Below are positions 36,259 through 48,130 of a stretch of DNA of 64,000 bases, piece by piece. A program made the translations under genes and the position numbers. Position 1 is the stretch's first letter. The number at the start of each line of letters is the position of its first letter. Origin of the DNA: Cristatella mucedo (taxonomy: Eukaryota > Bryozoa > Phylactolaemata > Cristatellidae); contig WPIO01000142.1 in NCBI GenBank assembly GCA_009760855.2, positions 50,001 to 114,000 of the forward strand, written 5' to 3'. The notes under the pieces were generated by a model. It was not told the origin of the DNA, ran no database searches, and saw only the letters and a program-made list of their open reading frames with translations.

Positions 36259-36427
36259 CCTAGCTGATTAAACAGCCTCTTTTTGTATAGCGACAGAAGA
36301 GCCTTTACGGCTATCACCACCGCTTGCAGTGGCGATAAAGAATCGCCCACCGCAGGAATCGAACCCACGACCTCGGGACCGAGGTCGTGAAAGCAACCGC
36401 CTTACCTAGTGTGCCATCACAGCTCGA
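36259..36427 (-). mobile_element. SINE-A copy, complete
   Basis: Minus strand: head GAGCTGTGA, A box TGGCACACTAGG (36405-36416), a 24-nt inverted repeat at 36366-36389, B box GGTTCGATTCC (36355-36365). Then come GGCGATTCTTTATCGCC, GCAAGCGGTGGTGATAGCC, AAGGCTCTTCTGTCGC and the tail GAGGCTGTTTAATCAGC. It is among the best references for the family. Confidence 0.95.
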
Positions 36428-36488
36428 ATATCTAAAGAAGATGCCAGTCGTGCCTCGGTAAGTGACGTACGCGTAGATATAGATTATG

Positions 36489-37154
36489 CTGGCTGATTCC
36501 ACAGCCTCTTTTGTAGAGTGACAGAAGAGCCTTTACGGCTGTCACCACCGCTTGCAGCAGCGATACAGAATCACTCAACCCCCCCCCCCAGGATTCGAAC
36601 CCATGACCTCGGGACCGAGGTCATGAAAAGCAAATACCGTCACTTCATTCTTTGGCTCCAGCCTATCTATCGGATCTCCTCACCCACCAGGCCAAGCATC
36701 ATACCACCCGCTTTTCGGAATCCAACTGTTTACCACTACCTCGTACAAACCTCAAATCCTTTGGGGACCATGCATTTAGTTCGTATGCTCCCAAAGCCTG
36801 GAGCTCACTTCCGACTTGGGTCACGACATCCCCTGACTTCACCACATTTAAAAAGAACTTTAAAACGTACCTACTTATGACAGCATTTAGTGGGTCCTGT
36901 GATTCGTCCCTTATGTGCTTATGCATGCTGACACTGTGCACGCTATCACTAACCACACTTGCCTGCTGATGTGCAAGTCACCCCTAACCATGTTATTAAT
37001 GTTGTTTATCAAGCGTGATACCACTCACCATTCAATCGTGTTTCCTTTGTTGTATTGTAAAGTGCCTAGAAAGAGTTTGAGTCCTCTGAGGGTGCTTTAT
37101 CAAGTGTAATATTATTGTTATTACCTTACCTAGTGTCCCAGCACGGCTCACGGA
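36489..37154 (-). mobile_element. SINE-A copy split by a LINE
   Basis: The tail-to-B-box part is at 36489-36637 and the A-box part at 37123-37154 (plus text TTACCTAGTGTCCCAGC, then ACGGCTCAC). LINE family 1 sequence separates them, so the LINE is younger than this SINE. A run of C at about 36579-36588 interrupts the core. Confidence 0.85.
36640..37122 (+). mobile_element. LINE family 1 copy, 3' 480 bp
   Basis: Starts within the RT C-terminal region (TCATTCTTTGGCTCCAGCC, giving MAPAYLSD), runs through PRTNLKSFGDHAFSSYAPKAW and the 3' UTR, and ends with the hairpin and a short ATT tail. It is inserted in the SINE-A copy at 36489-37154. Confidence 0.92.
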
Positions 37155-37485
37155 TGTAAATGAATATAGTAATAACAGTGGATTTAGATACATCGATTTC
37201 AAGTGCAAAAAGAAGGCAAATGGAAGTACACATTGCTGGCTGACGCATATTATTCCCTTAATCGCCCTACGATGTTCGGTCCTTGTGGTCTCAGATCTCT
37301 ACTCTGATTTTACTTCACTTCCTTCATCATTCACCTCTTTTCTATTGACGTACCTCATTCGTCTGCCCTGCATTGATCGTAGTGTTCCCATTCTCTACTG
37401 TCCAAATCTGATTATTGCTGACTATTGTATGTCTGCTAATTTTGACAGTCGCGATACCAGCCATTTTAGTGCATACATTATGTAC

Positions 37486-37612
37486 CAGCTCAGCCCAGTG
37501 GTTAAGATGCTCGCCCCGACCAAGGTTTGGCCAAGGTCGTGGGCTCGAGCCAGTGGCATACGTGAAGCACCTGATTAGAGATTAAGCTCTCTTAGGGCGC
37601 TATACAAATGAA
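37486..37612 (+). mobile_element. SINE-B copy
   Basis: Head CAGCCCAGTGGTTAAGATGC, B-box-like GGGCTCGAGCC, hairpin from CACCTGATTAGAGATTAAG to AGGGCGC, then TATACAAATGAATTA. Confidence 0.9.
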
Positions 37613-37816
37613 TTAGATATATAATTCATATATTCAATATATGAATGTATTCGGTATATATATATATATACTATTCATATATTGATATAGTCGTGTATTC
37701 AACCGGCTATTATATATATAATGTAATAGTATATATATATATATATATATGTATAGTTTATATATATAATTTAATATTATATATATATATATATATAATG
37801 TAATAGCTGGTTGAAT
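37613..37816. repeat. (AT)n array with inverted repeat
   Basis: Interrupted TA runs following the SINE-B tail. TTCAACCGGCTATTA (about 37697-37712) and its near complement ending TAGCTGGTTGAA (about 37802-37816) bracket the array and can form a cruciform. Confidence 0.9.
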
Positions 37817-39002
37817 ATATGATCACCACCACATAACGAGAGTCTCCACACCTGGTCACATGGCCAATAATGTTCCGCGACCTTGAGGGAACGAATTAAA
37901 CCGCTAAACATCCCGTGAGAAAACGGTGGACCGGTGTGCAGCTGGCTTCTGGCTATCCGCTTCGCGAGCTGCCGACAGATAATTTTCGAGCTGGTTTCGT
38001 TAGGCTGCTGGCCGCAGTCGGACTCACTGATTGGATTTTTGCACCCTGCCCCCAGCACGCCCACCCGCTTGTCGGCTCGCACGGCCGTTTTGAATGTCGC
38101 CGTATTGGCTACTCGGTCAGGAAAACGCGCCTAGCTCGTCGTTAGCCAGCCTGTAGACCGGTGCCCCACCCCTTTCTCACCCCAGCTAGCCTCACTTGGG
38201 TGGCTCGGGCGTCCTGCTTTGGCCAGACGGAACCCAATAGCCAACCAGCTGCCCTACCCCCCCTCCCCCGAAGCGGTAACGAGCGGCAGGCGACGACTGA
38301 AAACGCATTCGCGACTATAGTAATGACGCCCGACAAGTGCCAGCTGCTAGCTGGAGCACATGGCAATCGGACTGGCCACTGGTGAGAGGAGGCAGTGGCC
38401 TCTTCGGCTTGGCCGGTCGACCTGTCAGGCGATCTTGCCGGGCTGCGGTCGTAGCACGTGCAGCCGCGGTTGGTGAACGTACGATTCGTTAGCTGCCCGA
38501 TCGTGCTGGCTGCTTAGTGCACCCCACCGCATTCTCATTCTCACTCGGTTCAGCAGCAACCGCCAAATTTGACATGTTGCCACACAGGTGAAGCCGGCTG
38601 CACTGTCTCTCAGGCTTAGTCGCCTCAGACCTTTCACCGAAATTTGTCTTAACGATTCAGCAGAACTGCAGATTAATGCAGCTAATGGCAAGCTGGTGAC
38701 TTCCTTATGCGATTGCCCGACAAAAAATTCAAAGCAACACAAATGATAGCAGCAATGGTAACGGCAATAGCACAGTGATGCATTTGCATGGAATTCGAAG
38801 GGAACTAAATCTTCGTTGGGCACTTTGCTTGGCCTGTAAAGGAAGCATGAGAACTGATGAGGGATAATAGCATCGCAAAACAGTCGCACGTGTAGGCGGA
38901 CAAAGGGAGCTCGTGCGGAATAACCATATGCTGCGAACACAAAAGAAAAAAAAAGATGGGTTGTTTGTTTGCTTTAAATGTCAGATGAACGAAAGCGAAG
39001 AT
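37817..39002. other. No gene supported; 171-codon minus-strand frame
   Basis: The frame 38425-38940 (-) starts MFAAYGYSARAPFV and has a Cys/His/Tyr-rich middle (YCRYHCCYHLCC). I recognise no family, and a zinc-finger spacing is not evident. 37900-38420 is moderately CpG-rich. Confidence 0.35.
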
Positions 39003-39178
39003 AAAAGCCGGCTAATTCAGCAGCCTCGTTAGTATAGTAGAACCGGAAGGACCTTAGCAGCTAAGTCGGGGGGGGTCCCCCTTTGGTGCATACAATAAAG
39101 AACTGCTTGCTCCAGGACTCGAACCCACGACTGGGTGATGAAGTTCAATCACCGTACCCTTATGCTAAGACTCTAAGG
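39003..39178 (-). mobile_element. SINE-A copy (subtype 2, diverged)
   Basis: Plus text GGCTAATTCAGCAGCC (tail), GAAGGACCTTAGCAGC, B box region GGACTCGAACCCACGAC and the head TTAGAGTCTTAGC (minus). A G run at about 39068-39075 replaces part of the core. Confidence 0.75.
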
Positions 39179-39462
39179 GGTTGTTTCTATTCTGGATTGG
39201 CCTCAACCGATTCCGGAGACAAACTATGAAAAAAATTACATGACTGTATTCCGATTTAAAGGTTTTGGAGCCAATCACTCCACGAAGTCAGCACTGCCAC
39301 TGTTGCAAACTATCACAGCTGAGGTTCTTGGGCCAAAGGCACACCACTCATAGGCTCCTAGTGGTGCTAGTGTCCTTGTCGAAGTCTGCCGACAAATACC
39401 GGTGCAGCTCTGAGCCTTGTATTGCAGCTGGCGACTTGTAAGTGCAACACCAATACGTGCAT

Positions 39463-40262
39463 ATAATAATAATAATAATAATTCACTTGATAAAGCGCCC
39501 TTAGAGAACTTAATCTCTCTCTAGCCCCTTTACATTTGCTGTAAAGTGAAATGCAATGGAATGGTAAGTAAAATCATGCTTGAAAAACAAACAAAGTGAA
39601 TAATATGGTTAGGGGTGACATGCACAGGGTCAGCATGCGAATGTGGTTAGTGCCAGCATGCACAGTGTCAGCACGCATAAGCACATCAAGGACGAATCAC
39701 AGGGACCCGCTAAATGCTGTCCTAAATAGGTGTGTTTTTAGGTTCCTTTTAAATGTGGTCAGGTCAGGGGATGTTCTGACGCAGGTCGGGAGGGAGTTCC
39801 AGGCTTTGGGAGCATATGAACTAAATGCACGGTCTCCAAAGGATTTAAGGTTTGTACGAGGTATTTCCAGACTGTTGGATTCCGAAAAGCGGGTGGTACG
39901 ATGCTTGGCCGGGAGGGAGTTCCAGGCTTTGGGAGCATATGAACTAAATGCACGGTCTCCAAAGGATTTAAGGTTTGTACGAGGTATTTCTAGACTGTTG
40001 GATTCCGAAAAGCGGGTGGTACGATGCTTGGCCTGATGGGGGAGTATGTCTGACAGATAGGCTGGAGCCATAGAATGAAGGGACCTAAAAGTGAGCGACA
40101 AAACCTTGAAGTCAATCCGTTGCTTGACTGGTAGCCAGTGCAGGTCGGCGAGAAGTGGAGTAATGTGGCAACTGCGACGCTCACGACAGACAAGCCTAGC
40201 TGCGGAGTTTTGCACCAGCTGCAATCACCTGATCGCACATGCTGGTAGGCCAGTAAGCAGTG
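39463..40262 (-). mobile_element. LINE family 1 copy with internal duplication
   Basis: (ATT)n tail at 39463-39482, hairpin, 3' UTR and RT C-terminal region, truncated at about 40262. A 123-bp segment is present twice in tandem (39788-39910 and 39911-40033). Confidence 0.93.
39697..40224 (-). pseudogene. LINE ORF C-terminal part with 41-residue duplication
   Basis: C-terminal region of the LINE ORF downstream of the RT catalytic core, open for 175 codons to the family end FRTAFSGSL. AKHRTTRFSESNSLEIP through PKAWNSLP occurs twice because of the 123-bp duplication, which is a multiple of three and keeps the frame. The catalytic motifs lie upstream and are absent, so this piece has no activity of its own. 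Confidence 0.85.
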
Positions 40263-40746
40263 GATGCAGTGAGTGCATGCAGCCGACCGTAGCCGAACAC
40301 GATGGCAATGAAGAGTTCGTAGAAACCTTAATTCAACGAGCTCACATCAATAGCGTAGGACAGTCTAACTGACAGCCGGGGACGGTTGCATGTGACCAGT
40401 ACAAGTTGTATCATATTAAAACTCGCGTGCTTCTCACAGAGCGCCACTAAACTGCTAACTGCGCAAAGCCTTGGGAACACTCTTGACTGATTCAAATAAT
40501 TGGGAACAACTGACTGTCTATTGCATGAGTTTAGCTTTTTATGCACTATAACCAAAGACTATGACATAATTGATTTTGTGACTTTATAATTCAGGAGAAA
40601 AGAAGAGAGAGCCAGAGAGCACATGCTTGTGGATACACATTGGATAAATAGGGCAGAAAGAGAATTTAGCAATATTCAAGATGGAGCAACCGAAACTGCA
40701 ACTGAAGCAGGACCCATGACACAGAGAGCAATGAGTTATGCAGCCT

Positions 40747-40750
<4 letters not shown>
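40263..40750. other. No gene seen
   Basis: Unique-looking LINE flank. Confidence 0.45.
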
Positions 40751-40836
<86 letters not shown>

Positions 40837-40862
40837 TCTCTCTTTCTATCTCTCTCTCTCTC
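40751..40862. repeat. (CT)n microsatellite
   Basis: About 41 CT units, then an interrupted part with CAT and TTTCTAT breaks. Confidence 0.98.
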
Positions 40863-41533
40863 GGGCCGCCATTCAGCCCAAGGTAAACTAGCGAATCGGC
40901 AGTCACTGGAGGAGTGGCTGAAATACAGCATACTTTGCATTGGCACGTCAATGCAGGCATAGTTGTGCTGATCGCAGATTCAAAAGCTGAGCTTTTTCTG
41001 AACGATTCGTCTAGAAGCTATTCGGCTATCACCCCTAATTAGGTCGGCACACGGTGGGCAGATCGTGAGCCCCAAGCAGTTTGAGTGCTTTATGTGCCGA
41101 CTTTCGGCAGGGGTAGACCGTAGAAATGATGATGCCAATCATTTCAGGGCGGTTGGCTGTGCTTACGAATCTATCGATATTTTGTAGCCGCTGTATAGCC
41201 TCTTGCAAGCTTTTGGTGTCTGGGTGTTGTCTCTGCTCACAGTGAAGCAGCAATAGCTGCACTCTTCGGCTAAAGCCGCTAACGAGCATAGTGCCAAGCA
41301 TGTGCACACCAACTTCTCACATCAGTCGTGCTCGCACGTGCATGACTTACGAAAATACTTGCAGCACTCTACTTACAGCTCAACCTTCGCGTGCGCACGA
41401 GCCGCGTGCAAAAGGAGAGAGAGCCTGCACATGCCGGGCTAGAGGGAGACAAATTGACTGGCCCCCATCTCTGGGCACCACTATCCGGCAAGATCTACTC
41501 CACAAAGATGAGCTGTTGTGTTCTCAAGACTCA
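40863..41533. other. No gene seen
   Basis: No recognisable feature. Confidence 0.4.
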
Positions 41534-41539
41534 ACATCG

Positions 41540-41588
<49 letters not shown>
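41534..41588. repeat. (ATC)n microsatellite
   Basis: About 17 CAT/ATC units. Poly-Met, poly-His, poly-Ile and poly-Ser frames here are artefacts of the repeat. Confidence 0.97.
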
Positions 41589-42424
41589 AAGCTGTTCGAT
41601 TGACGCAGGACAAATCGGCACCTGGAGTGAGAAACCGGAGGTGGCAGTCGTGGCATGTGTGTTTTTGCAAACTAATGCATCCCGCATGTGCGACTTCCCC
41701 CAATAGTCTTCCTGGAATTTACCGATCGTAGGAGATTAGCACGAGATTCAAAACTATTTGGAATACTGACCTCCGATGCAGCCGAGAGATAGAGCTCGGT
41801 CCTGAGTGACTGCAAGACAAAGATGAGATTTTTGCACTCTAGTTTTGAATTCATGAATATCTTGTGGCTGCATTCACTTATGCAGCTGCAGCCTAGCAGC
41901 TGACTTAAATCGAATAGTTGCTCTGTTGGATGCCATGAGACTGCTGCTTCTCCGACTACTCCATACTCTGACATGCCGGTTAACGATTGGGCTAGGAACT
42001 TTTCGTCATCAAATTCAAGTTCTTTTTTTGTCTGTACCTACTTACACCCTTGCCATAGACGAAATCAAGCCACGTGGGAAACCGGATCTTAAACCTTACC
42101 ACCAGAGGTTGTTCAATCTTAGAAAAGCTTATAAGTGGGAAGAAAAAAAGGTGTATAAAAACCAGCAGTGGGCCGTTTAGCAACTTGCATGTCAATGACT
42201 GCTGAGGACAGATGTGAGAGCTGTTCCTTGAGCTCCCTCAATCGATCGCAAAAGCGAACTACAGCTCAGAAGAAAGTGCTTGTCCTCTTTTCACATGCTT
42301 TCGCTCTCTCTTTCACGCTCTCTTGACTTCCAGCCATACGTCCTCACACACTAAGCAATGCAGGTGCCGCATGGCAAACTTGTAGCTAGTGACGAACCAA
42401 ACAGTTTCATTAGAACAATGATAA
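41589..42424. other. No gene supported
   Basis: The frame 41926-42180 (+) ends with a basic/aromatic stretch (YKWEEKKVYKNQQWAV) that looks protein-like, but I cannot assign it. Confidence 0.35.
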
Positions 42425-42530
42425 TGATATTAATAATGTGAAATAGCCATAGTACCCTAAGAGAACTCAATATATACATAGGCACTTTACATAAAGGAAG
42501 CGCGTCCATTGGTTAGTTACATAATGGACC
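42425..42530 (-). mobile_element. LINE/SINE-B 3' end fragment
   Basis: ATAATGATATTAATAATG (tail), TACCCTAAGAGAACTCAAT and TAGGCACTTTACATAAAGG match the shared 3' end. It lies just downstream of another LINE tail. Confidence 0.7.
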
Positions 42531-42550
42531 ATTTCAGTATGCTTTAAAAT

Positions 42551-43030
42551 ATTATAATAATAATACATTTGACATAGGGCCCTCAGAGAACTCAATCTCT
42601 TTCTAGGCACTTTGCATTTGCTACAAAGGAAGCGCGATCGAATGGTTGGCGGTAGCACACTCTATGACAGCAAGCATAGCATGGTTTGGGATGACATGTA
42701 CAGGGTCAGCATACAAATATGGTTAGTGGCAGACTGCACAGTATCAGCATGCATTAGCATGTAAAGGGAAAATCACATGGGCCAATTAAATGCTATAATA
42801 AATAGATGCGTTTTTATTTTCTTTTACACAACATTCAAAAGATAATTCAGAAGGACCCAGCCAAAGCTGTATGTAGAATTTGTATGTCTATTTTTAAATG
42901 TCGTCGAGTAAGGGGTATATCGTAACCTCAATCGGAAGTGAGTTCCAGTCTTCGCTAGCATTCGAACTCGGCCTCCAAAGGATTTGAGACTTCTTTGAGT
43001 GTCATCTTAACAACCCGAGTGGTGAATGCT
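42551..43030 (-). mobile_element. LINE family 1 copy, diverged 3' part
   Basis: (ATT)n tail at 42551-42566, hairpin (CCTCAGAGAACTCAATCTC in plus text), 3' UTR and the C-terminal codons (CTCCAAAGGATTTGAGAC). About 60 bp of foreign sequence (about 42826-42888) interrupts the part before the stop codon. Confidence 0.8.
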
Positions 43031-44021
43031 GCTGCTCTAGGACACGGTAAACGCGCATGGTGTTAGCGAAAATTACAGCAGTGTTTAACGTGGAACAGTA
43101 GCTATTCCTTGGCCTTGCCGAGGGCAACCCGGTCATTGGAAGGCCTCTTTTTTCAAGTCGGTCCAGAGGGCCTCCGAATCGGCTGTCATCTTCCGTACTC
43201 CTAATGTCGCACGTGCTGCTAGCGATCACGAGGCTGATGCCACCGGTGCTCGTTTCTTTCTGCTGTAGCTCCTGTAGGTGATGTACATTGTATACTGTAG
43301 CCTGCTTTTACATCGAATCAGACGCACCACTGCCTTTTCGGACGGTTCATCGACGCAAACCCCTCATGGCCGTGCTTGTCTCTGAGCAGGGTTGGAAGTG
43401 CAGCACTCGGCTCTGGCTGGCCGTGCTGCGGCAGTACGGAGAAGGGTGCACCATTACCAAAAGAGCATCACAAATATTCTGATATTTTGAGCTGCAGCCA
43501 GAGTTGCAGGGCTGCAGCTTCGGCTGGACAGGCCAGCATGGCAAGCGGTTTTTCAATTAGTCGGTATTTTACTAGCACAATGAACAAACACCCTCGGTGG
43601 GTGCTACTAGCTGAATCCCAGACCACCCTTTTCCACATTGCAGGAAGTCATCCGGCTGATGGCCGGCGGCGGCAGCAGAGGACGAATCGAATTCATGGAT
43701 CGTAATAGCAGCCTGTAGTCTTAGGAACGTAATTCTTTCTTAGTAGCACTTTCTCGGCTGACCCGAATTGCCCATTAGCGATCTCCCAGCAGGGGGCTTG
43801 ACAGCAACACGCCACTTTGGCTAGCCAATGAGCAGCTAGCGCGATAATAATTACTCCGGAAGTCGGTTGTTGAGAGCCAAAGCTGCCAGACAGCCACTAC
43901 ACATCTGGCCATTGCTGCTGCTGCTGTTTTGTTGAAGAGAGACACATTGGACAGGGATGGAATGACTGAGTGTGGAACCAGTTGCTTATGATCGTACACC
44001 TACAAACACAGCCCACCACTA

Positions 44022-44026
<5 letters not shown>
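43031..44026. other. No gene supported
   Basis: Short unrecognised frames only. Confidence 0.4.
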
Positions 44027-44380
<354 letters not shown>

Positions 44381-45411
44381 GGAGGTACACACTAGGCAGT
44401 GCGAGGAGGTATTCACTCCATATAGCATGCTAGCAGAGATTCGAGCTGGATATTCCGACCAAAACTCATACCAGGGCTAGAGACTTGAAAAACCCCAACG
44501 TTTAACCGTGGGTACTGAGAAGTTGCATGACTAAATGGGATGAGACACTGGGGAGCCACACCCCTTGCCCTACAGCTCGATCTGCGAATAGCAGAGAGGC
44601 AAGAGTGACGAATTGCTGCTGACCTCGGCTGCTGATCTCGTGAGAGCAATGCTTGCATTTTCATTCTGCTGTTCCTGGCATACGGCACATTCTGTGTCTC
44701 CGGCAAATGCTCCATGCCCACTCATTGGCAGCAGATGCCTTTTGCTGCAGCTAATATGCTGAGCTCGAATTCAACGGCAGTTCACTTGATTGACTTCACA
44801 ATACCCGAGATTATGTTTGGGGAGGGATATATTTTTAGAGCAGTTTTAATTTTGAGCCCATTTTTTGCTGTGTTACAGCTAGCAAGGCTCCTTTGAAACG
44901 CTGATATTCAGTACCTTGATTGTGGCTGCCTGAATTGGTAGCCTCTGAATTATAATTAGTAGGAGCCGCTATATTTAGTCTCTCTGTCTCTATGTCTCCA
45001 TTGTTCTTACTCCTCTCTAAGTCTCTGATGCACCACATCAATTCCAAACCTTCTATGAACATCTACAGCTAGTCAACAAGACCAAGCAATTACTGCAGCT
45101 TGATGCTCCGACAGCAAGCAAGCCACGGTACAGAAACACTGGATGTTCAAGAACACCGGATGTATTTGAGCTGGCAGTGCTACTGCTCACGACCGCTCTC
45201 TCCTGCACCCTGCATTCTCACTGCCTGCTTTTCCGAAGGCCATGATTAACTCCCAATAAAACAAACTCATTAAAAACCACAAACCCTCGGATGTGCTATA
45301 AGACCAAAATTACCTCAGAACATGTGGATAAACCTAGCAACTGCATTCACTAGCTCGATTCCATAGTCTTTTCGGCAGTTGCTGTCAGTTTTAGCCAGCT
45401 AGAGTCACATG
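44381..45411. other. No gene supported
   Basis: Unrecognised frames only (for example 44413-44721, -). Confidence 0.4.
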
Positions 45412-45540
45412 AACGCATTTGTATAGTGCCATAGGAGAACTTACTCTACCTATCCAGTCGCTATATGCATGCCGCAGAGCTCGAGCCCACGACCTGGGTC
45501 ATTCAAGGCAAGCACCTTATCGCTGGGCCAAAACCAGGAC
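45412..45540 (-). mobile_element. SINE-B copy (diverged)
   Basis: Plus text TTTGTATAGTGCC, GAGAACTTACTCTACC, AGCTCGAGCCCACGACC and TTATCGCTGGGCC mark tail, hairpin, B box and head. Confidence 0.8.
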
Positions 45541-45639
45541 GGCAGCAAGTTTAAACAGCCTCTCTATAACCACCTGCTTGCTCGCAGACTTCGGGACTGT
45601 TAAATTAGGAATAGTAATAATGGCAGTGATAATGATTAA

Positions 45640-46972
45640 TGTAAAAAATTATTTAGCACCTTATTATTATTATTATTATTTAGCACCTTATTATTTATAC
45701 CTTACCTTAGATAATTAAATCTCTTTCTAGGCACTTTATGAATGCTGGGAACGAAGCAGGTCAAACAGTAAGCAATAGATTGCCTAAGCACACTAAGGAC
45801 ACTTCATTCTATGGAGGAAGCGCTAAGTGAACTGGTGGGTTTTAGCTTCTTTGGTAAGCACCATCATGCCAGGGCATCGCGACATGTCAGTAGGTAGTTA
45901 GTTCTAAACTTTGGTAGCATGGGCACCGAAGAAAAGACTCCGAAGAAATTGAGGTGATCATACACGCAGCAACGTTTGCTTGCTTGATCCGCTATGTTGA
46001 TACGTTACGATAAGTCGATGTTTCCCATCGGGAGCCGATGGACGTCGGTGAGACTTTGTGTAGCATTGTAGTTGCCACGTTTATGATGGCAAGCCCGGAT
46101 TGAGAGATCTATAGCAAGTGCAAGCTTTTATCTGAAGATCACTGACGCGTTTAATAAGTGATGTCATGATCGTGTGAACCAGCTTGCTGGTCAAAGCCTT
46201 ATGTGAGATTACTCCAGTTAATGCAATATTATGTACCTAAAAGTAAGTAGAGTTTACTGTGGAACTGAAGTTTTCATCTAGCAAAAGGTAACTTTAAAAT
46301 ATAACATCAAGTTTTTGTGCAGAACCGAAAGTAAATATGCTAGCCGCGCAAATTTAGAAGGATAGGCTGTCTGGATTTTGTGTGAGACTGGGTTTGTCCG
46401 AAACTATTAATTTTCTTGCATCAACATTTCTTTTTAAGATAATCTTCCGACGACCAATTGCGAATGTCGGCAATGCAAGCTGCCATGGAGTTGAGAGATT
46501 TGGATGTGCATGAGGGCAGGAAGGAATCAAGGCACCAGTACAGATTAGTATCATCGGCATAGTATCATGAAAGCCATGATTGTGCTCGGTAGTCAGATGG
46601 CAAGAGGCAGATAATAAATTCAAAGTTGAGCTGATTTAACAGCCTCATTTGTATAGCTGCGGAAGAACGTTCACGGCTATCACCACCTCTTACACTGGAC
46701 AATAGAGGATCGCCAACTGCAGGACTCAAACAAACGTCTTCGGGTCATGACGAACAAGCATCTTTCCTCCCGGGCGAAGACCAGGGACATGGTAAATCGA
46801 AGTAAATCTAAGCAGAATCGTTGGCTTTAACTCATACTTTGAAGCCTCACTGCTGAAAATAGGATTCTGACGTCTGCTCAATGAAATCTCACACTGAGAC
46901 AGGACTTGAGCCATTGCAATGCAATGCTCGTGATGCTCAGTGTAGAGGATCGGCGGAAACTTTGTGTGAGTT
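45640..46972 (-). mobile_element. Diverged LINE relative, interrupted by SINE-A
   Basis: The minus-strand copy has an ATT tail (45659-45695), a C-terminal region and a catalytic box reading YYADDTNLYW (about 46535-46566). After the SINE-A insert (46625-46795) it resumes with text matching the SYLSG block (TCACACTGAGACAGGACTTGA in part), ending near 46972. It is clearly more diverged than the other family 1 copies. Confidence 0.75.
46625..46795 (-). mobile_element. SINE-A copy inside a LINE
   Basis: Tail GCTGATTTAACAGCC at 46629, GTTCACGGCTATCACCACC, decayed B box (CAGGACTCAAACAAACG in plus text) and head GGTCTTCGCCCGGGAGG (minus). LINE sequence continues on both sides. Confidence 0.85.
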
Positions 46973-46974
46973 TC

Positions 46975-48130
46975 ACAGGCTGTATTTAGAGCAAGCTATT
47001 ACCCACAAACTGTTCTGCTGTGGGTTTACATAGACCTTCTGATTGGTGCTGATCAGTGTGGGGCCTATCTGCTAGTTCTCATAGATCTCTCAGCAGCATT
47101 TGATTCGGTTTACTGGCAGATTCTTAGGGAGTGTCTCTCGACTCGCCTAGGTATCACTGACACAGTGCTAAACAGAGTTAGGTCCTACCTCAGTGATAGG
47201 TGTCATGAAGTAGATGTAAATAGCTGTCGGTCCTCCGGGTAACCTTTAAAGTATGCATATGTTAGGGCTCAGTCGTTAGTTAGACCCCTTCTTTTCACTA
47301 CACTTTTCATTATTTGCACCTCTGGCCGACGCCGCGGCAAAACACAATCGTTGCATACATTCTCATACGAATACACGCAGCTCTACCTATCTTTTGCAGT
47401 GAAAAACTCGGCAGATTGTCAAGTCTGTAGTTAAAGGTGTTGCTGCCATAGCATACCACTTCTGACTGAGCTTCGCTGGCTCCCTATCAAGCAACTAATA
47501 TACATTAAAGATCCTTCCTCTTGCTTACAGGTTGCTTCACACCCTTGTACCAGCCTGACTATACAAACGCATTGCTCATCCAATGAGCTCTCACACTCCT
47601 CGGGTTCAAGTCAGTTGGCCATTTGTTAGTGCACTAAATTGAAATCTTTCAGTAATCGGGCCTTTGCTTCGGATGAACCAAAAATCTTGAGAAATCGCTT
47701 AATGCTTCTATTACTACCTCTCTGCCTTTGAATCGTTTAAGTCTCGTTCATCTCGTTTCTCTGCTCAGCTTCTCCTTCAACCCGAGGTTCTGGAACATGG
47801 AACGTGGAACGTGGTTCTTCCTGTGCGCAGCTCTGCCTGCTGTGCCTGTGCATGACTCAGCAGTGCATCCTAGTAGTCAGCGTTAATCTTTACCCCAGCA
47901 GCCAAGGTTGTCTTATTTTGCACTTTGCATGCTCATCTTAATGGATTCCTTCTTCACTTTCCTATGCTTATCTGAGCATTGTGGCTTGCTTATCAATAAC
48001 TCTTGGGTCATTACTTCTCTTGTATACTTCTAAAGTGCCTGGTTAGAGATGTGCCTCTATGATAGTGCTTATACAAAAGTCTAACCATTACTATTGCTAT
48101 TCTTATTACTAGTATTATTATTATTACTAT
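46975..48130 (+). mobile_element. LINE family 2 relic with RT core
   Basis: LLVLIDLSAAFDSV at 47068-47110 holds the first catalytic Asp block. RLGITDTVL, RSYLSDR and EVDVN follow, then decayed PLKYA...PLLFT. LTELRWLPIKQ lies near 47458-47495, then a C-terminal part with SNRAFASDEPK. GTGCCTGGTTAGAGATGTGCC, TATACAAAAGTC and an ATT-rich tail (48100-48130) end the element. Many stops. It is the same type as 8600-9215 and distinct from family 1. Confidence 0.8.

Noticed and set aside
39788-40033. CRISPR-like direct repeats
   Set aside because: Two adjacent copies without spacers, both LINE coding sequence. No spaced short repeats of CRISPR type occur anywhere in the window.
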